DNA from: Schistosoma mansoni
Taxonomy: Eukaryota > Platyhelminthes > Trematoda > Strigeidida > Schistosomatidae
Assembly: GCF_000237925.1 (NCBI RefSeq)
Contig: NC_031501.1
Span: 4,284,166 to 4,348,165 of the forward strand
Length of the DNA stretch: 64,000 nucleotides
Direction: 5' to 3'
Every line of letters begins with the position of its first letter. The first letter of the stretch is position 1. The notes under the pieces are model-generated. The model made no database searches. It was not told the DNA's origin and worked only from the letters and a program-made list of their open reading frames with translations. Below, in pieces: positions 1-9,599 of this stretch. The translations under genes and the position numbers were made by a program.

Positions 1-16
1 AGGAAGAAAATAATTT

Positions 17-352
17 ATGGGTCAGATAATGTGGAGCTCATGTGGAGCACGTTACATAGGCCGCACAAGGCGATCGCTTTCCAAACGTATCTCTGAACAC
101 TATTCAGCTTGGCTCCTAAAAGGTGAATGTAAAAAGATAACCAGTTCGATACAAGAGCATTTGATCAATTGTGGACACATTGCTCCAAAAGACACGTTTT
201 TTAAAATAATCTATAGAGTTAAAGGAACCGGATCAAAGGGAGGTCGAATCAATATTTTATGCACTGCTGAGGCGTTGGCAATCCATGAATTCAAGCCTGA
301 ACTTTGCGTGCAGAAACGATTTGTCCAACCTCTCACCCTTCCTTGGCCCTAA
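17..352 (+). pseudogene. GIY-YIG endonuclease domain of a Penelope-like element
   Basis: A 111-codon frame contains CGARYIGRTRRSLSKRISEH near its start, the GIY-YIG signature with its downstream arginines. It ends in PELCVQKRFVQPLTLPWP, a tail typical of Penelope-like endonucleases. In an active element this domain nicks the target DNA for target-primed reverse transcription. Here it stands alone, so it is a remnant even though the frame is open. The ATG at 17 lies inside the inverted repeat junction and is probably not the native start. Confidence 0.75.
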
Positions 353-570
353 TTCCCTCATTGGGTACGTTTTTGGGTTTTTTGTTTGTTTGTTTTTTCT
401 GCACTTTCATCTGATTATTATCGGTTTTTTGTTTTTTAAATTGCTATTTTACATTTAAACTCTAATCAGTTATTATTATTACCTTATACAAGTTTTCTTG
501 GTTATTACTCAGATTATTATTATTATGACCTTTGTGTTTGTCGCTTTTCTTCATATCTGTCAATTGAACT

Positions 571-600
571 ATTATCTGACCCATAAATTATTTTCTTCCT
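571..600 (-). repeat. 30 bp inverted repeat partner of bases 1-30
   Basis: Bases 571-600 are the perfect reverse complement of bases 1-30. The pair flanks the Penelope-like endonuclease remnant. Confidence 0.9.
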
Positions 601-1574
601 TACCCCTTGATTAGTACGTCACCTCATTTGTTATTTATTGTCGAATCAATTTATAATACAATCTTTCCTAGCCTCCTGTAGACATATATTTTCCATATAA
701 CTATATATACGAATGTACAGCTTAAGTAAATGATTTCGTCGAAAAGGAAATTTTCTTCGCTGAATTCTCTTTTTCTTATTAATAGCTTTGTAAGTCTTCG
801 ATATTTGATGCTGACCACAATAGTTTTAAAGGACTCACCTAGCTGAAGGCGCACGGTCACTCATCCGCATCGGACCACGAGTGAGTGCTCAACTTCTCCT
901 ACAGTCGCTAGCCAGATTAGGTCAGTCAGTTCTCCATATATCGATAGCTTATGCAATACCTCTTTAAACCTCTCTGTTCCTGACTTCTGATCTTACAAGG
1001 CTGGCAATTTTCGACTAAGGAAGGTGTTACTGGTTAAGGTGTAGTCGAACTTCAAATAATTACGGCATCTTCAAGAGAACGCCCATGTAAAACATAACAC
1101 GAAAGGGACTACACAAAACTTCACGCAAACATTTGCGCGGTTCTATTTTCCAAGTTGTTTAGTCCATGACGGTGAAACGGTAATAGCATCCTCTTCTGAA
1201 TCGTTCCAGAAGAACCGACAATGGTTATGATTTTGTGGGTACTTATAAAGGATTGATAGAACAAGTCTGTTATTGATTAAATGATTTTCTTCTTCAGTTA
1301 ACAGAATTAATGCAACAAGTATCATTTCCTTATGCAGTAAGGAACGCACCCTAACAACTCAGGCGTAGGTCACAAGAAACAAGCAGTTCTCTACTTCTGC
1401 CAAGCAATGTTTAAATTTATAACTAGGATGTGTATACGTTTGTCGAAGAGCAACACCTGCGCTTGTGATGGATCCTGGTAAAAAGTGTTCATTCAAGATG
1501 TAACAATATGCACAGTTACTAATGATAGATCAACGAAATATCAAAACAACAAAACGGTGACGAATAAACTTACT
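601..1574. other. No gene recognised
   Basis: I see only short, unrelated open frames and AT-rich sequence between the Penelope fragment and the 3' end of the RTE element. A weak resemblance of 1180-1215 to 53170-53210 was noted but not classified. Confidence 0.5.
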
Positions 1575-1582
1575 TACGCCTG

Positions 1583-3092
1583 TTACCCCCAATGGAGCAT
1601 AGGCTGCCGACCAGCATTTTCCATCCCACTCTGTACTGGGTCTTCCCTTTTAGTTCTACCCAATTTTTGTTCATTCTTCTCATGTCTGTCTCCATTTCTC
1701 GGCGTAATGCGTTCTTTGGTCTTCCACTTCTCCTTTGGCCCTAAGGATTTCATGTGAGGGCTTGCCTTGTGACGCAATTGGGTGACTTCCTCAATGTGTG
1801 TCCTATCCACTTCCAGCGCTTCTTCCTGACTTCCTCCTCCGCTGAAATCTGGTTTGTTGTCTCCTACAGTAGCTTGCTGCTGATAGTATCTGGTCAACGG
1901 ATCCGGATTATCTTGCATAGACAACAGTTAATAAACATCTGTATCCTCTGGAGGATAGCTTTCGTAGTTCTCCAGGTTTCCGCCCCATACAATAGAACTG
2001 TCTTGACATTTGTATTGAAAATTCTGATCTTGGTGTTGGTAGACAGTTGTTTTGAGTTCCAGATGTTCTTCAGTTGTAAATATGCTGCTCTTGCTTTGCT
2101 GATCTACGACCTCACATCTGCATCAGATCCACCGTGTTCATCGATGATTCTGCCCAGATATGTAAAGGTTTTCACATCCTCTAAAGCTTCTCAGTCAACT
2201 GTAATTCGATTGGTGCATGCTGTACTGTATCGGATAGTCTTGCTTTTCCCTTTGTTTATATTGAGACCTACTGCTGTTGAGGCTACTGCCACACTGGTCG
2301 TCTTCTCCTACATTTGTTGTTGCGTGTGGGATAGAAGAGCCAGATAATCTGCGAAGTCTAAATCGTCCAACTGCATCCCAGCTGTCCACTGTATCCCATG
2401 CTTCCCCCAGATGTTGAAGGCTTCATGATCCAGTCGATCACCAGGAGAAAGAGAAAGGGTGAGAGTAAGCAACTTTGCCTAACACTGGTCTTTACCTCGA
2501 GTGAGTCAGTGAGTTGTTCTCAATGAACGATTTGGCAGTTTAATCCATCATAGTAATTCTATATGACATTGACTATCTTCTCAGGTACACCGTAGTGTCG
2601 AAGAAGCCTCCACTATGTTGTCCTGTCCACGCTATCAAATGTCTTCTCGTAGTCAATGAAGTTGATGTAGAGTGATGAATTCAATCCAATTGCTATATCT
2701 GCTCTCAGTGCCTCTGCTGGAATGTTGTCTAGTCCCGCTGCTTTGCCGCTCTTCATTTGTCTGATTGCCATGCTGATCTCATCAATTGTTGGTGGGCCAA
2801 CAACAACTGGGGGGTCCATGGGTGCTGCCTCGATGTTGGGTGGGTTCAATGGAGCTGGTCAATTCAAGAGTTCATTGAAGTGTTCTACCCACCTGCTTCG
2901 TTGTTCTTCAATGTTGGTGATTACCTTGCCTTCCTTGCTTTTCACTGATCGTTCTGGTTTACGGTAATTTCCAGCGAGTTTCTTTGTTGTATCATACAAT
3001 AGTCTCATGGTTCCTTCTCTTGCAGCCTTTTCCGCTGTCATTGCTAAGTCTTCCACATATTTACGTTTGTCGGTTCTGATGCTCGTTTTCAC
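1583..3092 (-). pseudogene. RTE reverse transcriptase and C-terminal region (broken)
   Basis: Minus-strand frames give a helical linker (EEQRSRWVEHFNELLN, near 2870), then MKSGKAAGLDNIPAEALRAD (2760-2700), a typical RT fingers motif, then INFIDYEKTFDSVDR (near 2640), RT motif A. The C-terminal part continues to 1583 through several frames, and about 150 codons between motif A and the C-terminal region can be followed only in pieces. Breaks include the frame changes near 2613 and 2390. The protein would be an endonuclease-reverse transcriptase polyprotein. Confidence 0.7.
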
Positions 3093-3192
3093 TTGCTTGC
3101 TTATTTCTGTGTATTCGGCTTGTACCTTGGCTTCTTCTGCTTTTGTTCGGCTGGTATTGATTGCTGTCTTTTTGTTCCTCCGTCCTTCAGTC

Positions 3193-3652
3193 TTATCCAG
3201 TGTACCAACAGTGATCCATTCCTCGTGATGGTGCTTCTTGTGGCTCAGAACGTACTAACATGTTGAAATGATTGCCTCTTTTATCCCTTTCCAGTTGCTC
3301 TCCATTGAGTACATCATAAAAGACCTGAAACTTATTGTTGAGGGCTATCTTGAATTTGTTGAGTTTGTCAGTATCCCGAAGAAAAGCCGTATTAAACTTT
3401 TGTGATGTTGTCCACCCCGTTGTCCAGTGATTCTTAAGTTTTAATTTCATCTTGGCAACCAGCAAGTGATGATCTGATGCTATATCAGCTCCTCTCCTGG
3501 TTCTCACATCCTCCATCGTCCTCCTGAACTTTCTGTTGATGAAGATATGGTCAATTTGGTTCTGCGTAGTGTGAATCGGTGAAGTCCATGTGGTTTTGTG
3601 AAAACCTTTGTGTGGGAATATAGTGCCACCTATGACCAGTTTATTGAAGGCA
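3193..3652 (-). pseudogene. RTE AP-endonuclease, C-terminal part, and linker
   Basis: The minus-strand frame includes NQIDHIFINRKFRR and RRGADIASDHHLLVAKMKLK, the IDH and SDHxLV motifs of AP-type endonucleases. This is the 3' half of the domain whose 5' half lies at 5335-5960. The two halves are separated by the LTR element, and the bases on both sides join at the target duplication CATAG. Confidence 0.75.
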
Positions 3653-3657
3653 CATAG

Positions 3658-3696
3658 TGTTATGTCTTGTAGATTGTAGTTTTTCCCCGTCGCCAC
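3658..3696 (-). repeat. Extra 39 bp beyond the 3' LTR: repeated primer-site and LTR-end pieces
   Basis: Outside the 3' LTR, but inside the target duplication, lies a 39 bp segment. On the minus strand it reads a 12 bp copy of the primer-binding region, about 12 bp of other sequence, and a second copy of the last 15 bp of the LTR. The element is therefore asymmetric at its 3' end. Confidence 0.8.
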
Positions 3697-4018
3697 TGTT
3701 ATGTCTTGTAGGTTGAACGCTTTATTCGGATCCTAGCTATTCGGATAACCCCAGGCTAGCACTACTCAGCGACTTGAAAGACCAGAGAGAAGACACGAGT
3801 ATCAGAGAAGCACTTTACTACAAGGTTCATTATGTACAGAAAAACAGGGGTTTTATAGTAGTTAAAAGACCTTGAGACTCCATAGTAGCAGTATGTTTAA
3901 CAGCCAATCAGGACCTCGTTATTTTAGTAGCATAGCTTCTAACTAATCGCTGATTGGTTGGGCTCTTTATGAGCCTCTCTGGAGGCTCTGATAGAGTTTA
4001 TTGTGGGCCGACTTAACA
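3697..4018 (-). repeat. 3' LTR of the nested element
   Basis: 322 bp, begins TG and ends CA, matching 5008-5329 at all but about four positions. Confidence 0.85.
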
Positions 4019-5007
4019 CCTCCCTTTTTTTTGAAGATTCGAAGATTAGATTCTGATTTTTAAAAAAATTATCTGTAGGTTGAAATTCTCCAACATTTCC
4101 TCCCCCACGAAATAATGTTGGATCTTCATATCTCCAATTTACAATTAATATGACTTTATTTAGAACACATTTCTCGTATTGAATGCAGAATCCACTAGAA
4201 ATGAATAGATGATGATGAACGATATTTGATTTTAGGTCATCAGAATTTGGCTTTTCTGAAACATCTCCATCAAATTCATTAAGATTTTCACTGGAGGATA
4301 TTTGATAGCTAGGGGAATCATCATCTAATGAAATTGCCTTAGGTTTTTGATCAGCATTTGATTCAACCGACTTAGTTTCCTCATCTTCATAAGAATTTTC
4401 ATCAAAATCATGTGCACCATTCCAGCTTTCTTGGCCGATATCATGTAACCCGTAGTTTAATTCTGACTGAAGTTTGTCTTCAGAAATCGGCGGATTGAGT
4501 GGTGCTTCATTAGACTCTGGGCTCAGGGCTTTGTCTACGGAACCTTGTTTTTCTTTGACATCTGATACTGTCACAGTTTCATGTGCATTTAGCAAGATAT
4601 TGTCTTGCTCTGAACCGGCCAACTTACCCATTTTGCCTTTTCCATCAGATGTGAAGGGAAATGAACCCTCAACTGGGCGTTCTTCTGGGACGGCCATTTT
4701 AGCACCATTATTGAAAAACTTGTCCAAGACTGTTTCAAATAGTTGCTGCTGGAAGGCTAGCATCTGTTGTTGCCGGTGCTCTAAGATTATCAGCGCCTGT
4801 TCTAAAGAAATCTTCATTTTTTTCTGCTGATAATAATAATAACTCCGAAAATTCACCGGCAATTATTACAGCTTGTTTGATTCCCAAATCACGTCTCGGT
4901 TGCTGTATTTCTTTTTGCCAGAATCCTCGACGACATTGTTGTATTTTTTTGTGTACCAAAAACCCCGACAACAACTGTTTTTTTTTTGCCGAAATCCCCG
5001 TCGCCAC

Positions 5008-5329
5008 TGTTATGTCTTGTAGGTTGAACGCTTTATTCGGATCCTAGCTATTCGGATAACCCCAGGCTAGCACTACTCAGCGACTTGAAAGACCAGAGAG
5101 AAGACACGAGTATCAGAGAAGCACTTTACTACAAGGTTCATTATGTACAGAAAAACAGGGGTTTTATAGTAATTAAAAGACCTTGAGACTCCATAGTAGC
5201 AGTATGTTTAACAGCCAATCAGGACCTCGTTATTTTAGTAGCATAGCTTCTAACTAATCGCTGATTGGTTGGGCTCTTTATGAGCCTCTCTGGAGGCTCT
5301 GATAGAGTTTATTGTAAGCCGACCTAACA
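5008..5329 (-). repeat. 5' LTR of the nested element
   Basis: 322 bp partner of 3697-4018. The primer-binding-type sequence is directly internal to it on the minus strand. Confidence 0.85.
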
Positions 5330-5334
5330 CATAG
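5330..5334. repeat. Target-site duplication CATAG (pair at 3653-3657)
   Basis: The same five bases flank both ends of the LTR element. Removing the element and one CATAG leaves continuous RTE endonuclease sequence. Confidence 0.85.
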
Positions 5335-5960
5335 GTTTGCAAATCTCTCACCATTTTCGTTCCTTTCTCCCAGTCCATGTCGTCCCATGACGTCTTCGTA
5401 TCCAGTGTTGTCCATTCCAATCTTGGCATTTAAATCCCCCATCAGAATGGTCCAGTCCCTTGTTGGGTACTTCTCGACGATCGACTGCAGCCTATCGTGG
5501 AATTGGCCTTGAACGTCTTCATCACAGTCGTTGGTAGGCGCACAGCATTGGATGACGTTCATTGTAATATCCTCTTTCTTTGTTTTGAAGGGGGCTTTGA
5601 TGATTCTTGGTCCTTGAGATTCCCATCCTATATGTGTATTTTGTGCTCGTTTGAACGGCGTCAATGCAACTCCTTGTGTATGTGGCGCATTTTCTTCTTC
5701 ATGGCCAGAGTATAACATAAGCTCCCCTGAAGATAGTCGTTGTTCTCCAGCCTGCGTCTAATGTGTTTCACTGATCTCAAGCACCTCCAGGTTGCATTTC
5801 CTCATTTCTGCTGCAATTTGGAAGACTCTTCCGGTCTCGCACATTGTTCGGACGTTTCATATACCTGTAATAATTGTTGCTCTGGTTGTTAGAAGGTGAG
5901 TCGGCCTCATGACTTTCGAAGGAACTCGGCTTTCTTCATGAGGCGTCATGATTCTTCCTT
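5335..5960 (-). pseudogene. RTE AP-endonuclease, N-terminal part
   Basis: Minus-strand frames show NVRTMCETGRVFQIAAEM (near 5850), the N-terminal motif of these endonucleases, MLYSGHEEENAPHTQG (near 5710) and DWTILMGDLNAKIGMDNTGY (near 5450-5400), the GDLNAK motif that binds metal. There is at least one stop in the N-terminal part. Downstream on the minus strand the domain is cut by the LTR element at 5329. Confidence 0.75.
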
Positions 5961-6135
5961 CTACTCCCAGGTCAGAGTTTAGATGATTTGAATAATTTTT
6001 CTGGTTAGCGTATTTTTAGCGAGTTAGTTTTCTAGGGGATGGGGTCGCCAGCTGCATGCCCAATCCTCTTCCTTTATCCGAGCTTGGGACCGGCAGTAGC
6101 CCCCGGAGGAGCTACAGACGGAGTTGTGATGAATA

Positions 6136-7484
6136 AAGCTCACACCAAAATAGAACATCAAATAGATACGTAATATAAATGTGATTGTATATAGGGTTTT
6201 AGAAATAAAGGAAAATGTGGTCTTTACTTTACTGTTACAATAGTCATTCAATATATTGACCCTGCGCGCACTTTTCGGACGGGAAGTTTAGTCCTAACGG
6301 GCAGAGCCGAAAAGTCATGTCACTGGTTCTCGCTCACATGCTACATGTCGCGGACTTGTAATGTCGTTTATTTATCAAGTCAAAAATAGACCGAATTTAT
6401 AGTTTCAAGCAAAATTAAGCTCTAAAATCATTTACATGTGACTCACCTCCCTTATTATGGTAGTGATCAACATGGCTATTGCAACACCCATAGTAGTTGT
6501 TTATAAAATGTAGGTCGAGTCAATTGAGGGTTAAACTATTTATGCATACTACATAACTTGCTAATATACAGTTCTATCCATTATAAATATCGTTTTTGAC
6601 TGGACTGATAAATTATTACGTAAGGTATCTGAGAAAGAAAAATTATATGAGTAACAATTGACGTTGATAGATTTTTCTGCCCGCTTTCTGAATTTATACA
6701 GGGATCGTGTATAAAATTACTTTAAGTGCCACAAATGTTAGCCAAACACTCTTCTTAAGTAAAGCGATGCGTGTTTGTTATCAGCACGGTAACTAAAATT
6801 TGTCGTAGATAATACTAGTTTGTGATGTGTTTGTTATGGATTTAACAAAAATATTTCTGTTAACAGAATCCAAAATCACTGACCAAATCGTAAACAAAGT
6901 TTTAATACATGTTGACGAGTAATCTCTAAATAGTGCTTACCAGTTATTTCACTATTGTATGCAGACGGTGAACTGCTAACAGTATTATGAACGTTGTGAT
7001 TGGATTTTTTCAGATTTCATATCACTAATTGACGTTTTTGAGTCCGTTCATATGAGAAAACCTGATATTCGTGCAATCAAACGCACACCCAACAGACCCT
7101 CAACAACTCAAATACTAAATGACCGCCTCTTGTCAGGCCGTTCAAAGTCGCTAAAACGAAACGGCGGGTGGCTTTGAAAATGCTCTGACTTATTTACCGT
7201 GCCGTCCTAACGTGATTTACATTTCTCAAACTTTTGCTGTGTTCTTACGCAACAAAAGTACCATTTCCGATCTAAAGAATCTATTCTGAGCTATACGTTT
7301 GGTAGATTACTTTTTTGAGTTTCGCTCAACCTAATCGTTAACTGTGGTTTTGCCTCAGATCACTATCGGTCCTTTTTTAGTTTTCATGTAAAGACTAGTT
7401 TTTAGCTTATCGTAACCCGGTTTTATGCACTTTTTCCCGTGTTTGTGTACTGTGTTTCTTTTAACGGTCCTAGACTTACTGCTT
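6136..7484. other. No gene recognised
   Basis: AT-rich sequence with short frames only. Part of it (from about 6995) may be the leader of the CR1-like element that follows. Confidence 0.4.
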
Positions 7485-7514
7485 ATATTTACAAGATAGT
7501 CTATATCATCTGTC

Positions 7515-8209
7515 ATGAGAAACTCATGCAAAGGACCTGGTTGCCGTCTCGCTGTTACATCTGGCATACAATGTGACAACTGGAAAGGTTGAATCCACAA
7601 AGCGTGTACAGATCTAACAGCAACAGCCTATAGCAGCCTCAGCAAGTCTGATCGTAAGTGGGTATGTGTTACGTGCAACACTGATACTGTAGTTTTGATG
7701 GGTACCCTCATTGCCCTACGTCTGAGGAACAAGTTGTCTAAAAACTTGGTAAATGACAGTACCACGACGGGTAGCAAAACAGGAACGCACAGTGCAAACG
7801 AGAAAACGGATATCGACAGGTTGACTATCGACGGTGCAGGTAAAAGCACGGGTGATGACGTGCTGAAACTCAGCATCATCTTAACATCGACGGTGATCGA
7901 CCTCCTCAGTAAACTTGGGTCCCCCAGGGAAGAGTCTTTGACAGGGATAAAAAGGACCAAGCGTCACCGCCTAAGCTGAACATCCCAAATACCGTGCGGA
8001 AATCAATTGGTGACTTGGCCGCACAGTCTACCCCCAGGGCTGTCCACCCGGTCATCACCGAGCCCATGAATCGAAAACGCGCCTTGACATCCGAACAGCA
8101 GGGTACCGAACCTAGACGCCCTGGGAAATCAATTACGGTTCGTGACGACTCTGTCATAATTGTGAATCTTATTGACAACCCTTATAAGATCCAAACTAGG
8201 TTTGGGTGA
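7515..8209 (+). pseudogene. CR1 ORF1, PHD-finger part
   Basis: The frame from the ATG at 7515 encodes a Cys-rich segment with spaced C, C, C, H, C, C residues (CKGPGCRLAV, then IQCDNW, IHKAC, WVCVTC), the pattern of the PHD-like finger in many CR1/L2 ORF1 proteins. A TGA interrupts it near 7590, where a W would be expected. After the finger comes a polar linker (7695-8209) rich in T, S and K with GTEPRRPGKSI near its end. ORF1 proteins bind the element RNA. Confidence 0.6.
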
Positions 8210-8930
8210 AGAATAACTGTCGGGTAAAATTGTAGTAACTCGTGCATCTCAATCGAAATCAGAACAAGGTGATTGAGGTAACAAAGGTTCTAAATTTCAT
8301 CATAAATACAAATGTACAATTTTACCTAAACAAATATTGCCACTCAGTTATTCAACCAATAACTGTTCCCACAATAATCGATCTAAATTACAATGAATAG
8401 CAAGGTGATAAGAAATATAAGAAAATTACCGGACGCTCCAAAAAATATGTGTTATTCTATCCTTTCTGGATAGATCAAGTAAAAAATGCGCTCAATATGT
8501 TGCTTTATAACACAAAGTGTTTCCAATTCTGGGAAAGTGCTCCAATTCACAGACAAAATGCACGATCCCAGTCAAATCAAGCAACACAACCAAAGAAGGA
8601 ACGATCAATATGGCTGCCGCCAGGACAAAATATCAATTAAAACAACATAGATACAGTTGAAGAAGAAACATAGAAACCCAGTGAAAGCGACAAGAAAAAT
8701 GAGAAAACTATTATGAAATGAAACATTACAATCTCAAAGGCATCAAAAAGGTTAAAAATAATGTACAAGTAAAGAAACCATTAAGAACAACTTGCAAACG
8801 TATGCATGGAGGGATTTTCACACATGAAACCTTTCAAATGGATCTTACAACCCTGACCTTCCTCTCAGTTTACAGGACAACAATGATGGGATTCTCTGGG
8901 GAGAATTGAACAAGAAGCTTGATTCCCTAG
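8210..8930 (+). other. AT-rich stretch inside the CR1 copy, unassigned
   Basis: No clear coding match. It may be the eroded middle of ORF1 or an older insertion. Confidence 0.4.
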
Positions 8931-8940
8931 AATAGAGCCT

Positions 8941-9560
8941 TTGACCGTCACACGGCTCACTCGGGGGAAGGACTCTAACCACCAAGACCACCCGAGGCTA
9001 CTTCGTGTAACACTTGAGAATACTTCCGGGGTAGAGGACGTCTTTTTAGCGAGTCACTTACTGAAATCCGATGGGAACGTAAGAACACTACCCGACATAC
9101 CGTATTCTGGACGAAATCTCATCCGGAACATCCCTAAGGAATCTCGAGAGGCGTTTTTCCGTGGACGAAATATCATTGTGCAAGGTGTACCGGAAAATAT
9201 GGACCCAACTCAAGCAAACTCTGATATTTGGGAGTGGAAATTCATTAAGCATTCCTTGAAACTCAAAAACATACTGACCCAACAGGTGACGTGACTAGCC
9301 AAGAAAGACTGAAACTCTAGACCCTGGCTATTGAAGATAACCTTCCCCTCCTCCCACATGGCGGCTGCAACTCTGGAAGCATTTCGTGCCAATAGACGTC
9401 GGTCGCCAACTGGCATCCATATGCATCCGGATAGGCCACACGACAGCAGTCTCAAGCACAAACGCAAGCTGGAGCTGACAATTCCACTCGTGGACTGTCT
9501 TGATCATAAAGAAACGTGTAAAGGACAGGGACTACCAACTCGGCAAACATCGTATAGGTA
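8941..9560 (+). pseudogene. CR1 ORF1, C-terminal part
   Basis: The frame starting LTVTRLTRGKDSNHQDHPRL continues with VFLASHLLKSDGNVRTLPDI and RNIIVQGVPENMD, an RRM-like pattern followed by a second segment (9331-9470) containing RRRSPTGIHMHPDRPHDSSL. Matching pieces occur at 52205-52600, so it is part of the repeat family and not a host gene. It is broken near 9295. Confidence 0.6.
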
Positions 9561-9599
9561 GGCTACCTGTCCACTTACACAAGGCTCATACAGACACAC

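Larger units (their letters stand above)
1..600 (+). mobile_element. Penelope-like element, 3' end (fragment)
   Basis: The reading frame here encodes the GIY-YIG endonuclease region that follows the reverse transcriptase in Penelope-like elements; the reverse transcriptase itself is absent. The first 30 bases are the exact reverse complement of bases 571-600, so the copy is bracketed by a short inverted repeat. Penelope-like elements are known for 5'-truncated copies with an inverted piece of the element at the junction, and this looks like one. The region after the stop (353-570) is T-rich and taken as 3' untranslated sequence. The element may extend left of the window. Confidence 0.75.
3658..5329 (-). 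mobile_element. Short LTR retroelement (Gypsy-like fossil) nested in RTE-A
   Basis: Two 322 bp direct repeats (3697-4018 and 5008-5329) flank a 989 bp interior. On the minus strand a primer-binding-type sequence beginning TGGCGACGGGGATTTCGG lies one base inside the 5' LTR, and a purine tract (A8 GGGAGG) sits just before the 3' LTR, which fixes the orientation. Target duplication CATAG occurs at 3653-3657 and 5330-5334. The interior carries a gag-like Q-rich region (near 4840-4720) and an acidic low-complexity region, but no protease, RT or integrase that I can see, so it looks like a non-autonomous derivative. About four LTR differences in 322 bp suggest a recent insertion. Confidence 0.85.
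1575..6135 (-). mobile_element. RTE-type non-LTR retrotransposon (family RTE-A, SR2-like), interrupted
   Basis: Read on the minus strand the order is 5' leader (6135-5970), AP-type endonuclease (about 5960-3193), linker, reverse transcriptase (about 2970-1900) and C-terminal region ending near 1583. This is the single-ORF layout of RTE elements. Several frame breaks are present, so the copy is dead. It is split inside the endonuclease by the LTR element at 3658-5329. The leader resembles those of the copies at 15660-16940 and 42540-43975. The family label is by resemblance to Schistosoma SR2-type elements; exact family not verified. Confidence 0.8.

Noticed and set aside
1754-2347. 197-codon plus-strand open frame
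   Set aside because: It is the antisense of the RTE-A C-terminal region and has no motif of its own.
4474-4830. 118-codon plus-strand frame inside the LTR element
   Set aside because: Antisense of the gag-like region; the primer-binding and purine-tract positions set the minus strand as sense.
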